A program made the position numbers and the translations under genes. A DNA stretch of 5,972 nt from Polaromonas sp. YR568 (lineage in GTDB: Bacteria; Pseudomonadota; Gammaproteobacteria; Burkholderiales; Burkholderiaceae): assembly GCA_945871335.1 (NCBI GenBank), contig CAMBWM010000148.1:1-5972 (forward strand). Reading direction: 5' to 3'. Shown here one piece after another: positions 1 to 5,110 of the stretch; the stretch's first letter is position 1, and each line of letters starts with the position of its first letter. The notes beneath the pieces are model-generated. The model ran no database searches. It was not told the origin of the DNA and worked only from the letters and a program-made list of their open reading frames with translations.

Positions 1-169
1 AGACCTGCAACTTCAGGGCCTTGCGACGGCGCAAGCCGTTTTTTGTGCTGGTGAAATGCTCGACTGGGAAGCGCCCACAGGCGGCTACCTCATGACCGCT
101 TGCATGGCCAGCGGCCGACGGGCCGGGCAGGGCGTGTTGCGCCATCTCGGTTCATTGTCAGCCGCCTGA
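1..169 (+). CDS. C-terminal fragment of BaiN/HI0933-type NAD(P)/FAD-dependent oxidoreductase
   Basis: The reading frame is open from base 2 to the TGA at 167-169; the start lies left of the window, so only about 55 residues are visible. They include [15 protein letters not shown] followed by an alanine/glycine-rich segment with GRRAGQG. This matches the conserved end of the HI0933-like (BaiN/RdsA, TIGR03862-type) flavoproteins, where the aspartate and the PTGGY stretch lie near the FAD in the final part of the Rossmann-type FAD domain. Members are soluble FAD-binding oxidoreductases, mostly of unknown substrate. The FAD-binding GxGxxG N-terminus cannot be checked here. A T7 tract follows the stop (171-176 plus T170), but no good hairpin precedes it. 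The family call is from motif recognition and fairly secure; the precise function is not known. Confidence 0.8.
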   Translation, partial: DLQLQGLATAQAVFCAGEMLDWEAPTGGYLMTACMASGRRAGQGVLRHLGSLSAA

Positions 170-211
170 TTTTTTTCATCGTATTCATTTCAACCGAAAG
201 AGAGCCACACC

Positions 212-508
212 ATGATCGTTCGATTTCACATTGACCAGTTTGAAACCGGCCGCTTTGACTACCGGGTAAGCCACGAAGGCGAGGACCTTTACGCTGACGC
301 TGGTCTGGCCAGTGTTGAAGAATGTATTTCTGCCGCCGTCGATGGTTTGGGGCAGGACGCGATGGGCGCCGAGATCGCTTACAAGAACATCATCAGCGGC
401 ACCTACCCACTGGCTTCGCTGGCCTTGATGAGCGCGCAAATCGCTCAACACGCCGAAAACTCGACTGCGGCCATTGAAGAGTTGCTGCGCCAGCCCCTGG
501 GTCACTGA
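212..508 (+). CDS. Conserved-looking small hypothetical protein, 98 aa
   Basis: I do not recognise a named family. The ATG at 212 is preceded by a purine-rich GAAAGAGAG (196-204) at normal Shine-Dalgarno spacing, and codon use resembles the neighbouring genes, so this is probably a real gene. The protein is acidic and soluble, with no signal peptide, membrane segment or cysteines. It begins with an alternating hydrophobic strand-like segment (MIVRFHIDQF), then a two-stranded-looking stretch (FDYRVSHEGEDLYADAG), and ends in a helical region with many Ala, Glu and Gln residues. It lies 42 bases after the flavoprotein stop, so the two could be co-transcribed, and it converges on the SRP RNA gene. 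An antisense open frame of similar length over the same bases is judged a shadow, because it lacks a ribosome binding site. Confidence 0.7.
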   Translation: MIVRFHIDQFETGRFDYRVSHEGEDLYADAGLASVEECISAAVDGLGQDAMGAEIAYKNIISGTYPLASLALMSAQIAQHAENSTAAIEELLRQPLGH

Positions 509-540
509 GCGCAGATGCCGGTCAAAGCCCCAAAGGCTCT

Positions 541-561
541 GAAGAAAAAGGTGACGAGCCT
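541..561 (-). terminator. 3' end / U-rich terminator of ffs
   Basis: On the minus strand the closing stem strand AGGCTCGTCAC (561-551) is followed at once by CTTTTTCTTC (550-541). The terminal SRP RNA helix plus the U-tract would act as an intrinsic terminator. The tract also lies 33 bases past the stop of the converging 98-aa gene. Confidence 0.55.
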
Positions 562-648
562 CGCCCCGGCACTGGCTCCACAGTTAGGGCTGCTTGGTTC
601 CCCACCTGACCCGGTTGGCCGCTTCACCATGCGGGAAGGCCCGTCACT
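551..648 (-). ncRNA. ffs: 4.5S signal recognition particle RNA (small bacterial SRP RNA)
   Basis: Read on the minus strand, bases 610-589 give the SRP RNA apical domain: GTCAGGTGGGGAACCAAGC, with a GGAA tetraloop at 601-598 closed by GG/CC. The E. coli RNA has CAGGUCCGGAAGGAAGCAG here, so the closing pairs are swapped CC/GG to GG/CC with pairing kept. The ends also pair: GTGACGGGCCT (647-637) with AGGCTCGTCAC (561-551), eleven pairs with one G-U, and inner CCCG.CATGG pairs with CCAGTGCCGGG. The length of about 98 nt fits the small SRP RNA without Alu domain. The RNA binds the Ffh M domain and helps targeting of nascent membrane proteins to FtsY. It is divergent from dnaX, beside which ffs is also found in Pseudomonas. 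The exact 5' end is inferred from the -10 box. Confidence 0.93.
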
Positions 649-652
649 AACG

Positions 653-682
653 ATTGTAGTGGACGGAGCCTTGGTACTTGCA
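653..682 (-). promoter_or_regulatory. Putative ffs promoter (TACAAT -10)
   Basis: On the minus strand TACAAT occupies 658-653, one base from the sigma-70 consensus, and lies 5-6 bases before the first paired base of the SRP RNA, as expected for a stable-RNA promoter. The -35 region around 682-676 (TGCAAGT) is poor, so only the -10 box is well supported. Confidence 0.6.
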
Positions 683-720
683 TAGCCCGGGTGCAGAGAT
701 GCTGGTCTTGGGCTGCACTT

Positions 721-733
721 TAGAATGGGTTCA
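721..733 (+). promoter_or_regulatory. Putative dnaX -10 box implying a leaderless start
   Basis: TAGAAT (721-726) matches the sigma-70 -10 consensus at five of six positions. Transcription would start about seven bases later, at or next to the A of the dnaX ATG (733). No clear -35 is found at 16-18 base spacing (GATGCT at 698-703), and no strong Shine-Dalgarno lies before the ATG, only GGG at 727-729. Confidence 0.45.
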
Positions 734-2409
734 TGTCTTACCTTGTACTTGCCCGTAAATACCGTCCTAAGAACTTTTCGGAGATGGTCGGGCAGTCGCA
801 TGTCGTGCAGGCACTGAGCAATGCGCTGGGCACGCAGCGCTTGCACCACGCTTATTTGTTCACCGGCACGCGCGGGGTTGGCAAGACCACGGTGTCGCGG
901 ATCCTGGCCAAGTCGCTGAACTGCACTGGTGCTGACGGGCAGGGCGACATCACCGCCACGCCCTGCGGCGTTTGCCAGGCTTGCATGGACATCGACAGCG
1001 GCCGTTTTGTCGACTACACCGAGCTGGACGCCGCTTCCAACCGGGGTGTGGATGAAATTGCGCAGTTGCTCGAGCAAGCTGTTTACAAGCCGGTGATCGG
1101 ACGCTTTAAGGTCTTCATGATCGATGAGGTTCACATGCTCACGAACACGGCGTTCAATGCCATGCTCAAGACCCTGGAAGAACCGCCGGCCTACCTCAAG
1201 TTTGTGCTGGCCACCACCGACCCCCAGAAGGTCCCTGCGACCGTGCTTTCGCGTTGCCTGCAATTCAATTTGCGACCGATGGCGCCTGAAACTATTTTGG
1301 AGCATCTGGTGCAGGTGCTTGCCGCCGAAAGCGTGCCGGCCGAGTCACAAGCGCTGCGCCTGCTGGCCCGTGCGGCGCGTGGTTCGATGCGAGACGCGCT
1401 GTCCCTCACAGACCAGGCGATTGCCTTCGGGTCTGGCGCGCTGGCAGAAACCGGCGTGCGGCAGATGCTGGGCAGCGTAGACCGCAGCTATGTGTACCAG
1501 CTGCTTGATGCGCTGGCCAGGGGCGACGGTAAAAGCATTGTTGAACTTTGTGAGGTGTTGCGCCTCAACGGATTCAGCGCCGCCTCTACCCTGGAAGAAA
1601 TGACTTCGGTCTTGCAACGCATGGCGGTGCTCCAGGCCGTGCCGGATGCTGGTGCCGCTGACGATGCCAGCGACCCTGACACCGCCGAAACGGCGCGCCT
1701 GGCGCAAGGCTTGCCGGCAGATGAAACTCAACTGCTGTACAGCCTGTGCCTTCATGGCCGCAGCGAGTTGGGCTTGGCGCCGGACGAGTACGCCGCGCTG
1801 ACCATGGTGTTGTTGCGTTTGCTGCCCTTCAAGCGCCCTGGCACTGCCACCTCTACCGTGGCCACCGCAGCGCCGGCTTTGCACACTGCACCTGCGGGGG
1901 GTGCCGCCGAGCCCCAAAAAAAGCCTGAATCGCCTGCGCCGGTCCCTGCGCTTGCTTTGCCTGTACAAGCCACGGCGCTTGGGGCTTTGTGGGCCGAGTG
2001 CGTCCAGTCCTTGGTGGCGGGCGAGCATGTCTCGGGTCTGGTCCGTGAATTGGCGCTGCAGTCTGAGTTGCAGTCTCTAGACAGCGGTACATGGCGCTTG
2101 CGGGTCGAGAGTCCTTCGCTCAACCAGGGCGACGCTTGCCAGGCCCTTTTACTGGCCTTGCAAAGCCTGCCTGCCTCGACGAATCATCAAAGGGCAGAGC
2201 GTTTGCAAGTGGAGATCGGCGCCGCAACAGACACACCTGCACGCCGTCAGGCTGCGGCCATGGCGCAGCGCCAGCAGGAGGCCGAAGAGATCATTGAGCA
2301 CGACCCCTTGGTGCAAGACATGGTGCGCAACTGGGGTGCGCGCATTGTGCCCGGCAGTGTGCGTATGCAAGCTCCCGCCGCAGTGACTCCGCAGGCCAAG
2401 CCGATATGA
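733..2409 (+). CDS. dnaX: DNA polymerase III subunit tau (and gamma by frameshift), DnaX
   Basis: DnaX is the clamp-loader ATPase that loads the beta clamp and, as tau, ties the polymerase core and DnaB together. The 558-residue protein starts MSYLVLARKYRPKNFSEMVG, typical of the family. Walker A is GTRGVGKT (45-52). Zinc ligands are C64, C78, C81 and C84. Walker B/DExx is FMIDEVH (128-134). Sensor 1 and the SRC arginine finger lie at 161-175 (R174), and sensor 2 is GSMRDALSL (217-225). The collar domain III runs to about 370, then an Ala/Pro-rich linker (370-415) and the tau-specific C-terminal part (about 415-545), ending near DPLVQDMVRNWGA, similar to the alpha-binding end of E. coli tau. 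The protein is shorter than E. coli tau (643). A programmed -1 frameshift site inside the linker predicts a 398-residue gamma. ATG 733 is chosen because it gives the conserved N-terminus. Confidence 0.97.
   Translation: MSYLVLARKYRPKNFSEMVGQSHVVQALSNALGTQRLHHAYLFTGTRGVGKTTVSRILAKSLNCTGADGQGDITATPCGVCQACMDIDSGRFVDYTELDAASNRGVDEIAQLLEQAVYKPVIGRFKVFMIDEVHMLTNTAFNAMLKTLEEPPAYLKFVLATTDPQKVPATVLSRCLQFNLRPMAPETILEHLVQVLAAESVPAESQALRLLARAARGSMRDALSLTDQAIAFGSGALAETGVRQMLGSVDRSYVYQLLDALARGDGKSIVELCEVLRLNGFSAASTLEEMTSVLQRMAVLQAVPDAGAADDASDPDTAETARLAQGLPADETQLLYSLCLHGRSELGLAPDEYAALTMVLLRLLPFKRPGTATSTVATAAPALHTAPAGGAAEPQKKPESPAPVPALALPVQATALGALWAECVQSLVAGEHVSGLVRELALQSELQSLDSGTWRLRVESPSLNQGDACQALLLALQSLPASTNHQRAERLQVEIGAATDTPARRQAAAMAQRQQEAEEIIEHDPLVQDMVRNWGARIVPGSVRMQAPAAVTPQAKPI
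1896..1978 (+). promoter_or_regulatory. dnaX programmed -1 ribosomal frameshift signal (gamma production)
   Basis: The slippery heptamer A AAA AAG lies at 1917-1923, with zero-frame codons CAA AAA AAG (Q395 K396 K397). After a -1 slip the next codons are GCC (1923-1925) and TGA (1926-1928), giving a product that ends ...EPQKKA at 398 residues, just after the collar domain. In E. coli dnaX the same heptamer is followed by one codon and TGA. Upstream, GGGGGGTG (1896-1903) could pair with the anti-Shine-Dalgarno sequence, 13 bases before the heptamer. Downstream, GCGCCG (1936-1941) can pair with CGGCGC (1973-1978), with GCTTG/CAAGC (1950-1954/1966-1970) nested inside. Heptamer and stop are plain in the sequence; the stimulator roles are inferred. 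The seven-A run could alternatively allow transcriptional slippage. Confidence 0.8.
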
Positions 2410-2450
2410 TTAAGCTACTTTTCCCAGCATCGATTTAAAGGAACCCAGAC

Positions 2451-2786
2451 ATGTTCAACAAGGGACAACTCGCCGGCCTCATGAAGCAGGCGCAAGCCAT
2501 GCAAGACAATCTTAAAAAGGCCCAGGACGAGCTGGCTTTCATTGAGGTCACGGCCGATGCCGGTGCCGGACTGGTCAAGGTCACCATGACCTGCAAGCAC
2601 GACGTCAAGCGCATTGAGATCGACCCCAGCTTGCTGGTGGCCGAAGACAAGGACATGCTCGAAGACTTGGTAGCGGCCGCATTCAATGCCGCCGTGCGCA
2701 AGGCTGAAGAGCTGAGCCAGGAAAAACTCGGCAAGATCACCGCCGGCATGCCCGGCTTGCCCGGTGGCATGAAGCTGCCCTTTTGA
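2451..2786 (+). CDS. ybaB: YbaB/EbfC family nucleoid-associated DNA-binding protein
   Basis: The 111-residue protein has the full family length. It opens with [20 protein letters not shown], the long N-terminal helix, followed by beta-strand segments ([19 protein letters not shown], then [11 protein letters not shown]) and a C-terminal helix (residues 70-94), ending [13 protein letters not shown], the usual Gly/Met/Pro-rich tail. Family members form dimers of tweezer-like shape that bind DNA; roles in nucleoid organisation and gene regulation are reported (EbfC in Borrelia). The ATG at 2451 has AAAGGA (2437-2442) eight bases upstream. It lies 41 bases after dnaX and 37 before recR on the same strand, the conserved dnaX-ybaB-recR order, so co-transcription is likely. 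I see nothing odd in it. Confidence 0.95.
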   Translation: MFNKGQLAGLMKQAQAMQDNLKKAQDELAFIEVTADAGAGLVKVTMTCKHDVKRIEIDPSLLVAEDKDMLEDLVAAAFNAAVRKAEELSQEKLGKITAGMPGLPGGMKLPF

Positions 2787-2793
2787 TGCCACC

Positions 2794-2815
2794 GCCCCAG
2801 CGTGCTGAGCGGGGT
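2794..2815 (+). promoter_or_regulatory. Hairpin covering the recR Shine-Dalgarno
   Basis: CCCC (2795-2798) pairs with GGGG (2811-2814), extended by GC (2800-2801)/GC (2809-2810) with a bulged A and by a G-U pair at 2794/2815; the loop is seven bases. The GGGG is the only Shine-Dalgarno-like stretch before the recR ATG (2824). The stem begins eight bases after the ybaB stop, so a ribosome ending ybaB could open it. The structure is visible; the regulatory role is inference. Confidence 0.35.
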
Positions 2816-2823
2816 ATGCCCTG

Positions 2824-3450
2824 ATGGCCGATTCAAATGCCCTTGAAGGTCTGACCGAGGCGCTGCGCCGTTTGCCCGGTGTGGGTGTCAAGTCGGCAGC
2901 CCGCATGGCTTTTCATCTGCTGCAAAACGACAAGCCCGGGGCGATGCAAATTGCCAAGGCCATTGAGCATGCAGTTCTCAGCGTCAAGCACTGTGCCCTT
3001 TGCAACACGCTGACAGAGCAGGAGGTTTGCAACACCTGCAAAAATCTCCAGCGCGACCGCAGCAAACTCTGCGTTGTTGAAACCCCGGCTGACCAAGCCG
3101 CACTCGAGCGCACGCTGGCGTACCAGGGTTTGTATTACGTATTGATGGGCAAGCTGAGCCCGCTGGATGGCGTCGGGCCGCATGATATCGGTCTGCAAAC
3201 CCTGTTTGACCGCGTGTTGCCGCGCAACACTCAAGGTGAGCACCTGCCTGCCGGGGCGTGCGAAGTCAAAGAGGTGATTCTGGCCACCAACTTCACAGCT
3301 GAAGGTGAGGCCACGGCGCATGTGATTTCACAGGCTCTCAAAAGCCGTGGCATACAGGTCACCCGGCTGGCGCGTGGCGTGCCGGTAGGCAGCGAGCTGG
3401 AGTATGTTGACCTGGGCACCATTGCCCATGCCCTTGTAGATCGCCGTTGA
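2824..3450 (+). CDS. recR: Recombination mediator protein RecR
   Basis: RecR works with RecO and RecF to load RecA on SSB-coated single-stranded DNA at gaps, in recombinational repair. The 208-residue protein, slightly longer than the usual ~200, shows the family domains in order. A helix-hairpin-helix occurs at [20 protein letters not shown] (14-33). The zinc finger is C57-x2-C60-x8-C69-x2-C72. The Toprim domain begins [10 protein letters not shown] (81-90, acidic E86) and continues through [12 protein letters not shown] (154-165). The conserved C-terminal segment is [20 protein letters not shown] (181-200). ATG 2824 gives the expected N-terminus; its Shine-Dalgarno is just GGGG (2811-2814), which may be held in a hairpin. 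It is the last gene of the dnaX-ybaB-recR cluster. A terminator overlaps its stop codon. Confidence 0.96.
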   Translation: MADSNALEGLTEALRRLPGVGVKSAARMAFHLLQNDKPGAMQIAKAIEHAVLSVKHCALCNTLTEQEVCNTCKNLQRDRSKLCVVETPADQAALERTLAYQGLYYVLMGKLSPLDGVGPHDIGLQTLFDRVLPRNTQGEHLPAGACEVKEVILATNFTAEGEATAHVISQALKSRGIQVTRLARGVPVGSELEYVDLGTIAHALVDRR

Positions 3451-3474
3451 GTACCCCCTGCCGTGGCGATTTTT
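3438..3474 (+). terminator. Intrinsic terminator overlapping the recR stop
   Basis: ATCGCC (3440-3445) pairs perfectly with GGCGAT (3465-3470), and TTTT (3471-3474) follows directly, giving T5 from 3470. The 19-base loop contains the recR TGA (3448-3450). The large loop lowers confidence, but the perfect stem ending in a T-run suggests the operon ends here. Confidence 0.5.
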
Positions 3475-3499
3475 GATGCTTGTAAGTACTGCTTAAATA
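3473..3499 (+). promoter_or_regulatory. Weak candidate promoter for the MAPEG gene
   Basis: TTGATG (3473-3478) and TAAATA (3494-3499) are spaced 15 bases apart in an A/T-rich stretch just after the recR terminator and ahead of the MAPEG ribosome binding site. The spacing is short and both boxes are imperfect, so this is a tentative call. Confidence 0.3.
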
Positions 3500-3522
3500 A
3501 ACAAAATTGAAGGACTATTGAT

Positions 3523-3933
3523 ATGGCGACTGGATTGACGATTTCTTTTGGTTGCGTTTTGGTGATGGCTCTCTTGCCCGTGGTGTGTGCTGGCTTGGCC
3601 AAGTCCGGCATGATGGGAAAGCCGCGCAAAGACGGTGGTTACGACAATGACAACCCCCGCAAGTGGCTGTCAAACCAAACCGATTGGCGGGCGCGCGCTA
3701 ACAACGCTCAAGCCAATACTTTCGAGGCGCTCCCTTTCTTTTTTGCGGCAGTCATCATTGCCCACTTACTGCAGGCGCCGCAGTGGCGCATTGATGCGCT
3801 GGCCCTGGTGTTTGTGGGTCTGCGCATCGTGTATGCGGCGGCCTATGTGAAGAATTTGGCTAATTTGCGTAGTTTGGTTTGGGTACTGGCCCTGCTGGCC
3901 AACATCGGTCTCTTGTTCGCTGGGATGGCCTGA
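3523..3933 (+). CDS. MAPEG-family integral membrane protein
   Basis: The 136-residue protein has four hydrophobic segments, at about 4-25, 66-84, 91-109 and 116-134, separated by a polar loop rich in Asp, Asn, Lys and Arg (32-60). The motif RANNAQANTFEALPFF (58-73) and a later YAAAYVKNLANLRSLVW (104-120) are hallmarks of bacterial MAPEG proteins (PF01124). Eukaryotic relatives include microsomal glutathione transferase and leukotriene C4 synthase, which act on glutathione and lipophilic substrates. For this bacterial subgroup the substrate is unknown, so I give no enzyme name. ATG 3523 has AAGGA (3510-3514) eight bases upstream. Flanking terminators suggest that it is transcribed alone. Length and topology are normal for the family. 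Confidence 0.9.
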   Translation: MATGLTISFGCVLVMALLPVVCAGLAKSGMMGKPRKDGGYDNDNPRKWLSNQTDWRARANNAQANTFEALPFFFAAVIIAHLLQAPQWRIDALALVFVGLRIVYAAAYVKNLANLRSLVWVLALLANIGLLFAGMA

Positions 3934-3973
3934 TCCCGTCGCCACCAGTTAGCCGACCAGGCCGGCTTGAGTG

Positions 3974-4009
3974 AAAACCCGCACGGGATGTTCCTGATGC
4001 GGTTTTTTT
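3974..4009 (+). terminator. Intrinsic terminator after the MAPEG gene
   Basis: AAAACC(C)GCA (3974-3983) pairs with TGCGGTTTT (3998-4006) apart from one bulged C, and the T-run extends to T7 (4003-4009). It separates the MAPEG gene from the substrate-binding protein gene. A second small stem, AGCCG/CGGCT (3951-3955/3963-3967), lies just upstream without a T-run. Confidence 0.65.
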
Positions 4010-4014
4010 CTGGG

Positions 4015-4043
4015 CTGATTAAGCTTGGCATCAATGCTAATTT
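4015..4043 (+). promoter_or_regulatory. Possible extended -10 promoter inside the annotated start region
   Basis: TGCTAATTT (4035-4043) is an extended -10-like element (TGn + TAATTT), with CTGATT (4015-4020) 17 bases upstream as a half-matching -35. If used, transcripts would begin near 4050, which would exclude ATG 4034 and favour TTG 4055. Low confidence. Confidence 0.2.
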
Positions 4044-5110
4044 GTTCAAAAATTTTGCGTCTGACGCAAACAACGGCCCTCTCCCGTCGAGAATTTGGCC
4101 AAGCCGGATTGCTGGCCGCCGCTGGCCTGGCGATGCCGGTGTTGCAGGCTCAGACCAAGCCCGAGAAAACGCGCCTGGTGCTGGCCGTCGGCGGAAAGTC
4201 GGCCCTGCATCACCTGCCGCTGACGATTGCTGAGCAATTGGGTTACTTCAGGGCCGAAGGCCTGGAGCTGGAGATCAGCGATGTTCAGACAAGTCTGCGC
4301 GCCACCCAGGCGGTGAGCAGCGGCGCAGCCCATGTGTGCGCCGGTACTTATGAACAAGTACTGGGCCTGCAAGCTAAAAATCAATGGTTTCAGGCCTTTG
4401 TGGTGGAGGCGCGTACGCCACAAATCGCCTTTGGGGTTTCCACGCGCAGCATGCCCGCCTACCAAACGCCAGTTGACCTCAAAGGTAAAAAAATCGGCAT
4501 CGCGCCAACCGAGGCAGCTTCTTACATGGTGGTTAATTCGGTACTGGCCCGTGCTAGGTTGACCATCAGTGAGGTCAACCTGTATGAGTTTTCCAACTCG
4601 GCTTCGGCATTGAGTGCCTTGCGCTCCGGCCAAATTGACGCCGTCAGCTACGTCGACCCCGTGATGACCATGCTCGAGCAAAAGGGCGATATCAAAATCG
4701 TTGCTGATACACGCACGCTCAAGGGCGCCACCGAAGTGTTTGGTGGTGCCATGCCCTCGGCCAGCCTTTTTGCGCCCATTGAGTTCATCCAGAAAAACCC
4801 CAACACCTGCCAGGCCCTTACCAATGCCATCGTGCATGCTTTGAAGTGGCTTCAAACGGCGGGCCCTGGTGACATCATCAAAACAGTGCCTGACGCTTAT
4901 TTGCTGGGTGATCGCGCTTTGTACCTGGCGTGTTTTGAGCAGTTGCGAGAGTCGATCTCGCCTGACGGCCTGATGCCAGACGACGCTGCCCGCACCGCCT
5001 TACGGGCGTTAGTGAGTTTCAACCCATCCATTCAGGGTGGCAAGATCGACCTGTCCCGCACTTACAGCAATGAATTTGCCCGACGCGCCAAGGGGCGTTT
5101 CAAGGCTTGA
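4034..5110 (+). CDS. Tat-type exported ABC transporter substrate-binding protein (NMT1/NrtA/SsuA-like)
   Basis: The 358-residue protein resembles periplasmic binding proteins of the NMT1/THI5-like group (nitrate, sulfonate/taurine and pyrimidine-precursor uptake). Numbered from ATG 4034, SRREFGQ (17-23) and the following Ala/Leu stretch ending near LQAQ (37-40) form a twin-arginine signal. The mature protein begins with a strand and the PLTIAEQLGYFRAEGLELEI block (62-81), then the ATQAVSSGAAHVCAGTYE region (91-107), DLKGKKIGI (148-156) at the second-domain crossover, and ALRSGQIDAVSYVDPV (195-210). These are the usual ligand-cleft elements. The ligand cannot be told. No permease or ATPase gene is adjacent, so it may work with transporter genes elsewhere. 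The start is uncertain: TTG 4025, ATG 4034 and TTG 4055 all retain the RR motif, and none has a clear Shine-Dalgarno. The end overlaps mltD by 11 bases. Confidence 0.85.
   Translation: MLICSKILRLTQTTALSRREFGQAGLLAAAGLAMPVLQAQTKPEKTRLVLAVGGKSALHHLPLTIAEQLGYFRAEGLELEISDVQTSLRATQAVSSGAAHVCAGTYEQVLGLQAKNQWFQAFVVEARTPQIAFGVSTRSMPAYQTPVDLKGKKIGIAPTEAASYMVVNSVLARARLTISEVNLYEFSNSASALSALRSGQIDAVSYVDPVMTMLEQKGDIKIVADTRTLKGATEVFGGAMPSASLFAPIEFIQKNPNTCQALTNAIVHALKWLQTAGPGDIIKTVPDAYLLGDRALYLACFEQLRESISPDGLMPDDAARTALRALVSFNPSIQGGKIDLSRTYSNEFARRAKGRFKA

Noticed and set aside
169..177. T-tract after the flavoprotein stop as an intrinsic terminator
   Set aside because: No stable stem sits directly before it; the small GGCG/CGCC stem (131-143) is too far upstream.
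155..187. TTGTCA (155-160) as a promoter for the 98-aa gene
   Set aside because: The -35 match is good, but no -10-like hexamer lies at 16-18 bases; TATTCA at 182-187 is 21 bases away and matches poorly.
526..538. Small AGCC/GGCT hairpin between the 98-aa gene and ffs
   Set aside because: Only four pairs with a five-base loop and no T-run on the plus strand; too weak to call a terminator.
502..1305. Long minus-strand open frame (267 aa) across ffs and dnaX
   Set aside because: It runs antisense to the clear DnaX ATPase domain and through the SRP RNA gene, has no known motif, and is explained by G+C-rich codon bias.
1124..1480. Arg/Cys-rich alternative-frame open frame inside dnaX
   Set aside because: The composition (many Arg, Cys, Pro, Trp) is typical of an out-of-frame reading of a G+C-rich gene.
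3922..3937. GGGAT/ATCCC hairpin over the MAPEG stop codon
   Set aside because: Five pairs and no T-run; the better terminator lies at 3974-4009.
4046..4855. Minus-strand open frame of 269 aa opposite the binding-protein gene
   Set aside because: The plus frame has a Tat signal and recognised binding-protein blocks; the antisense product shows no family features.
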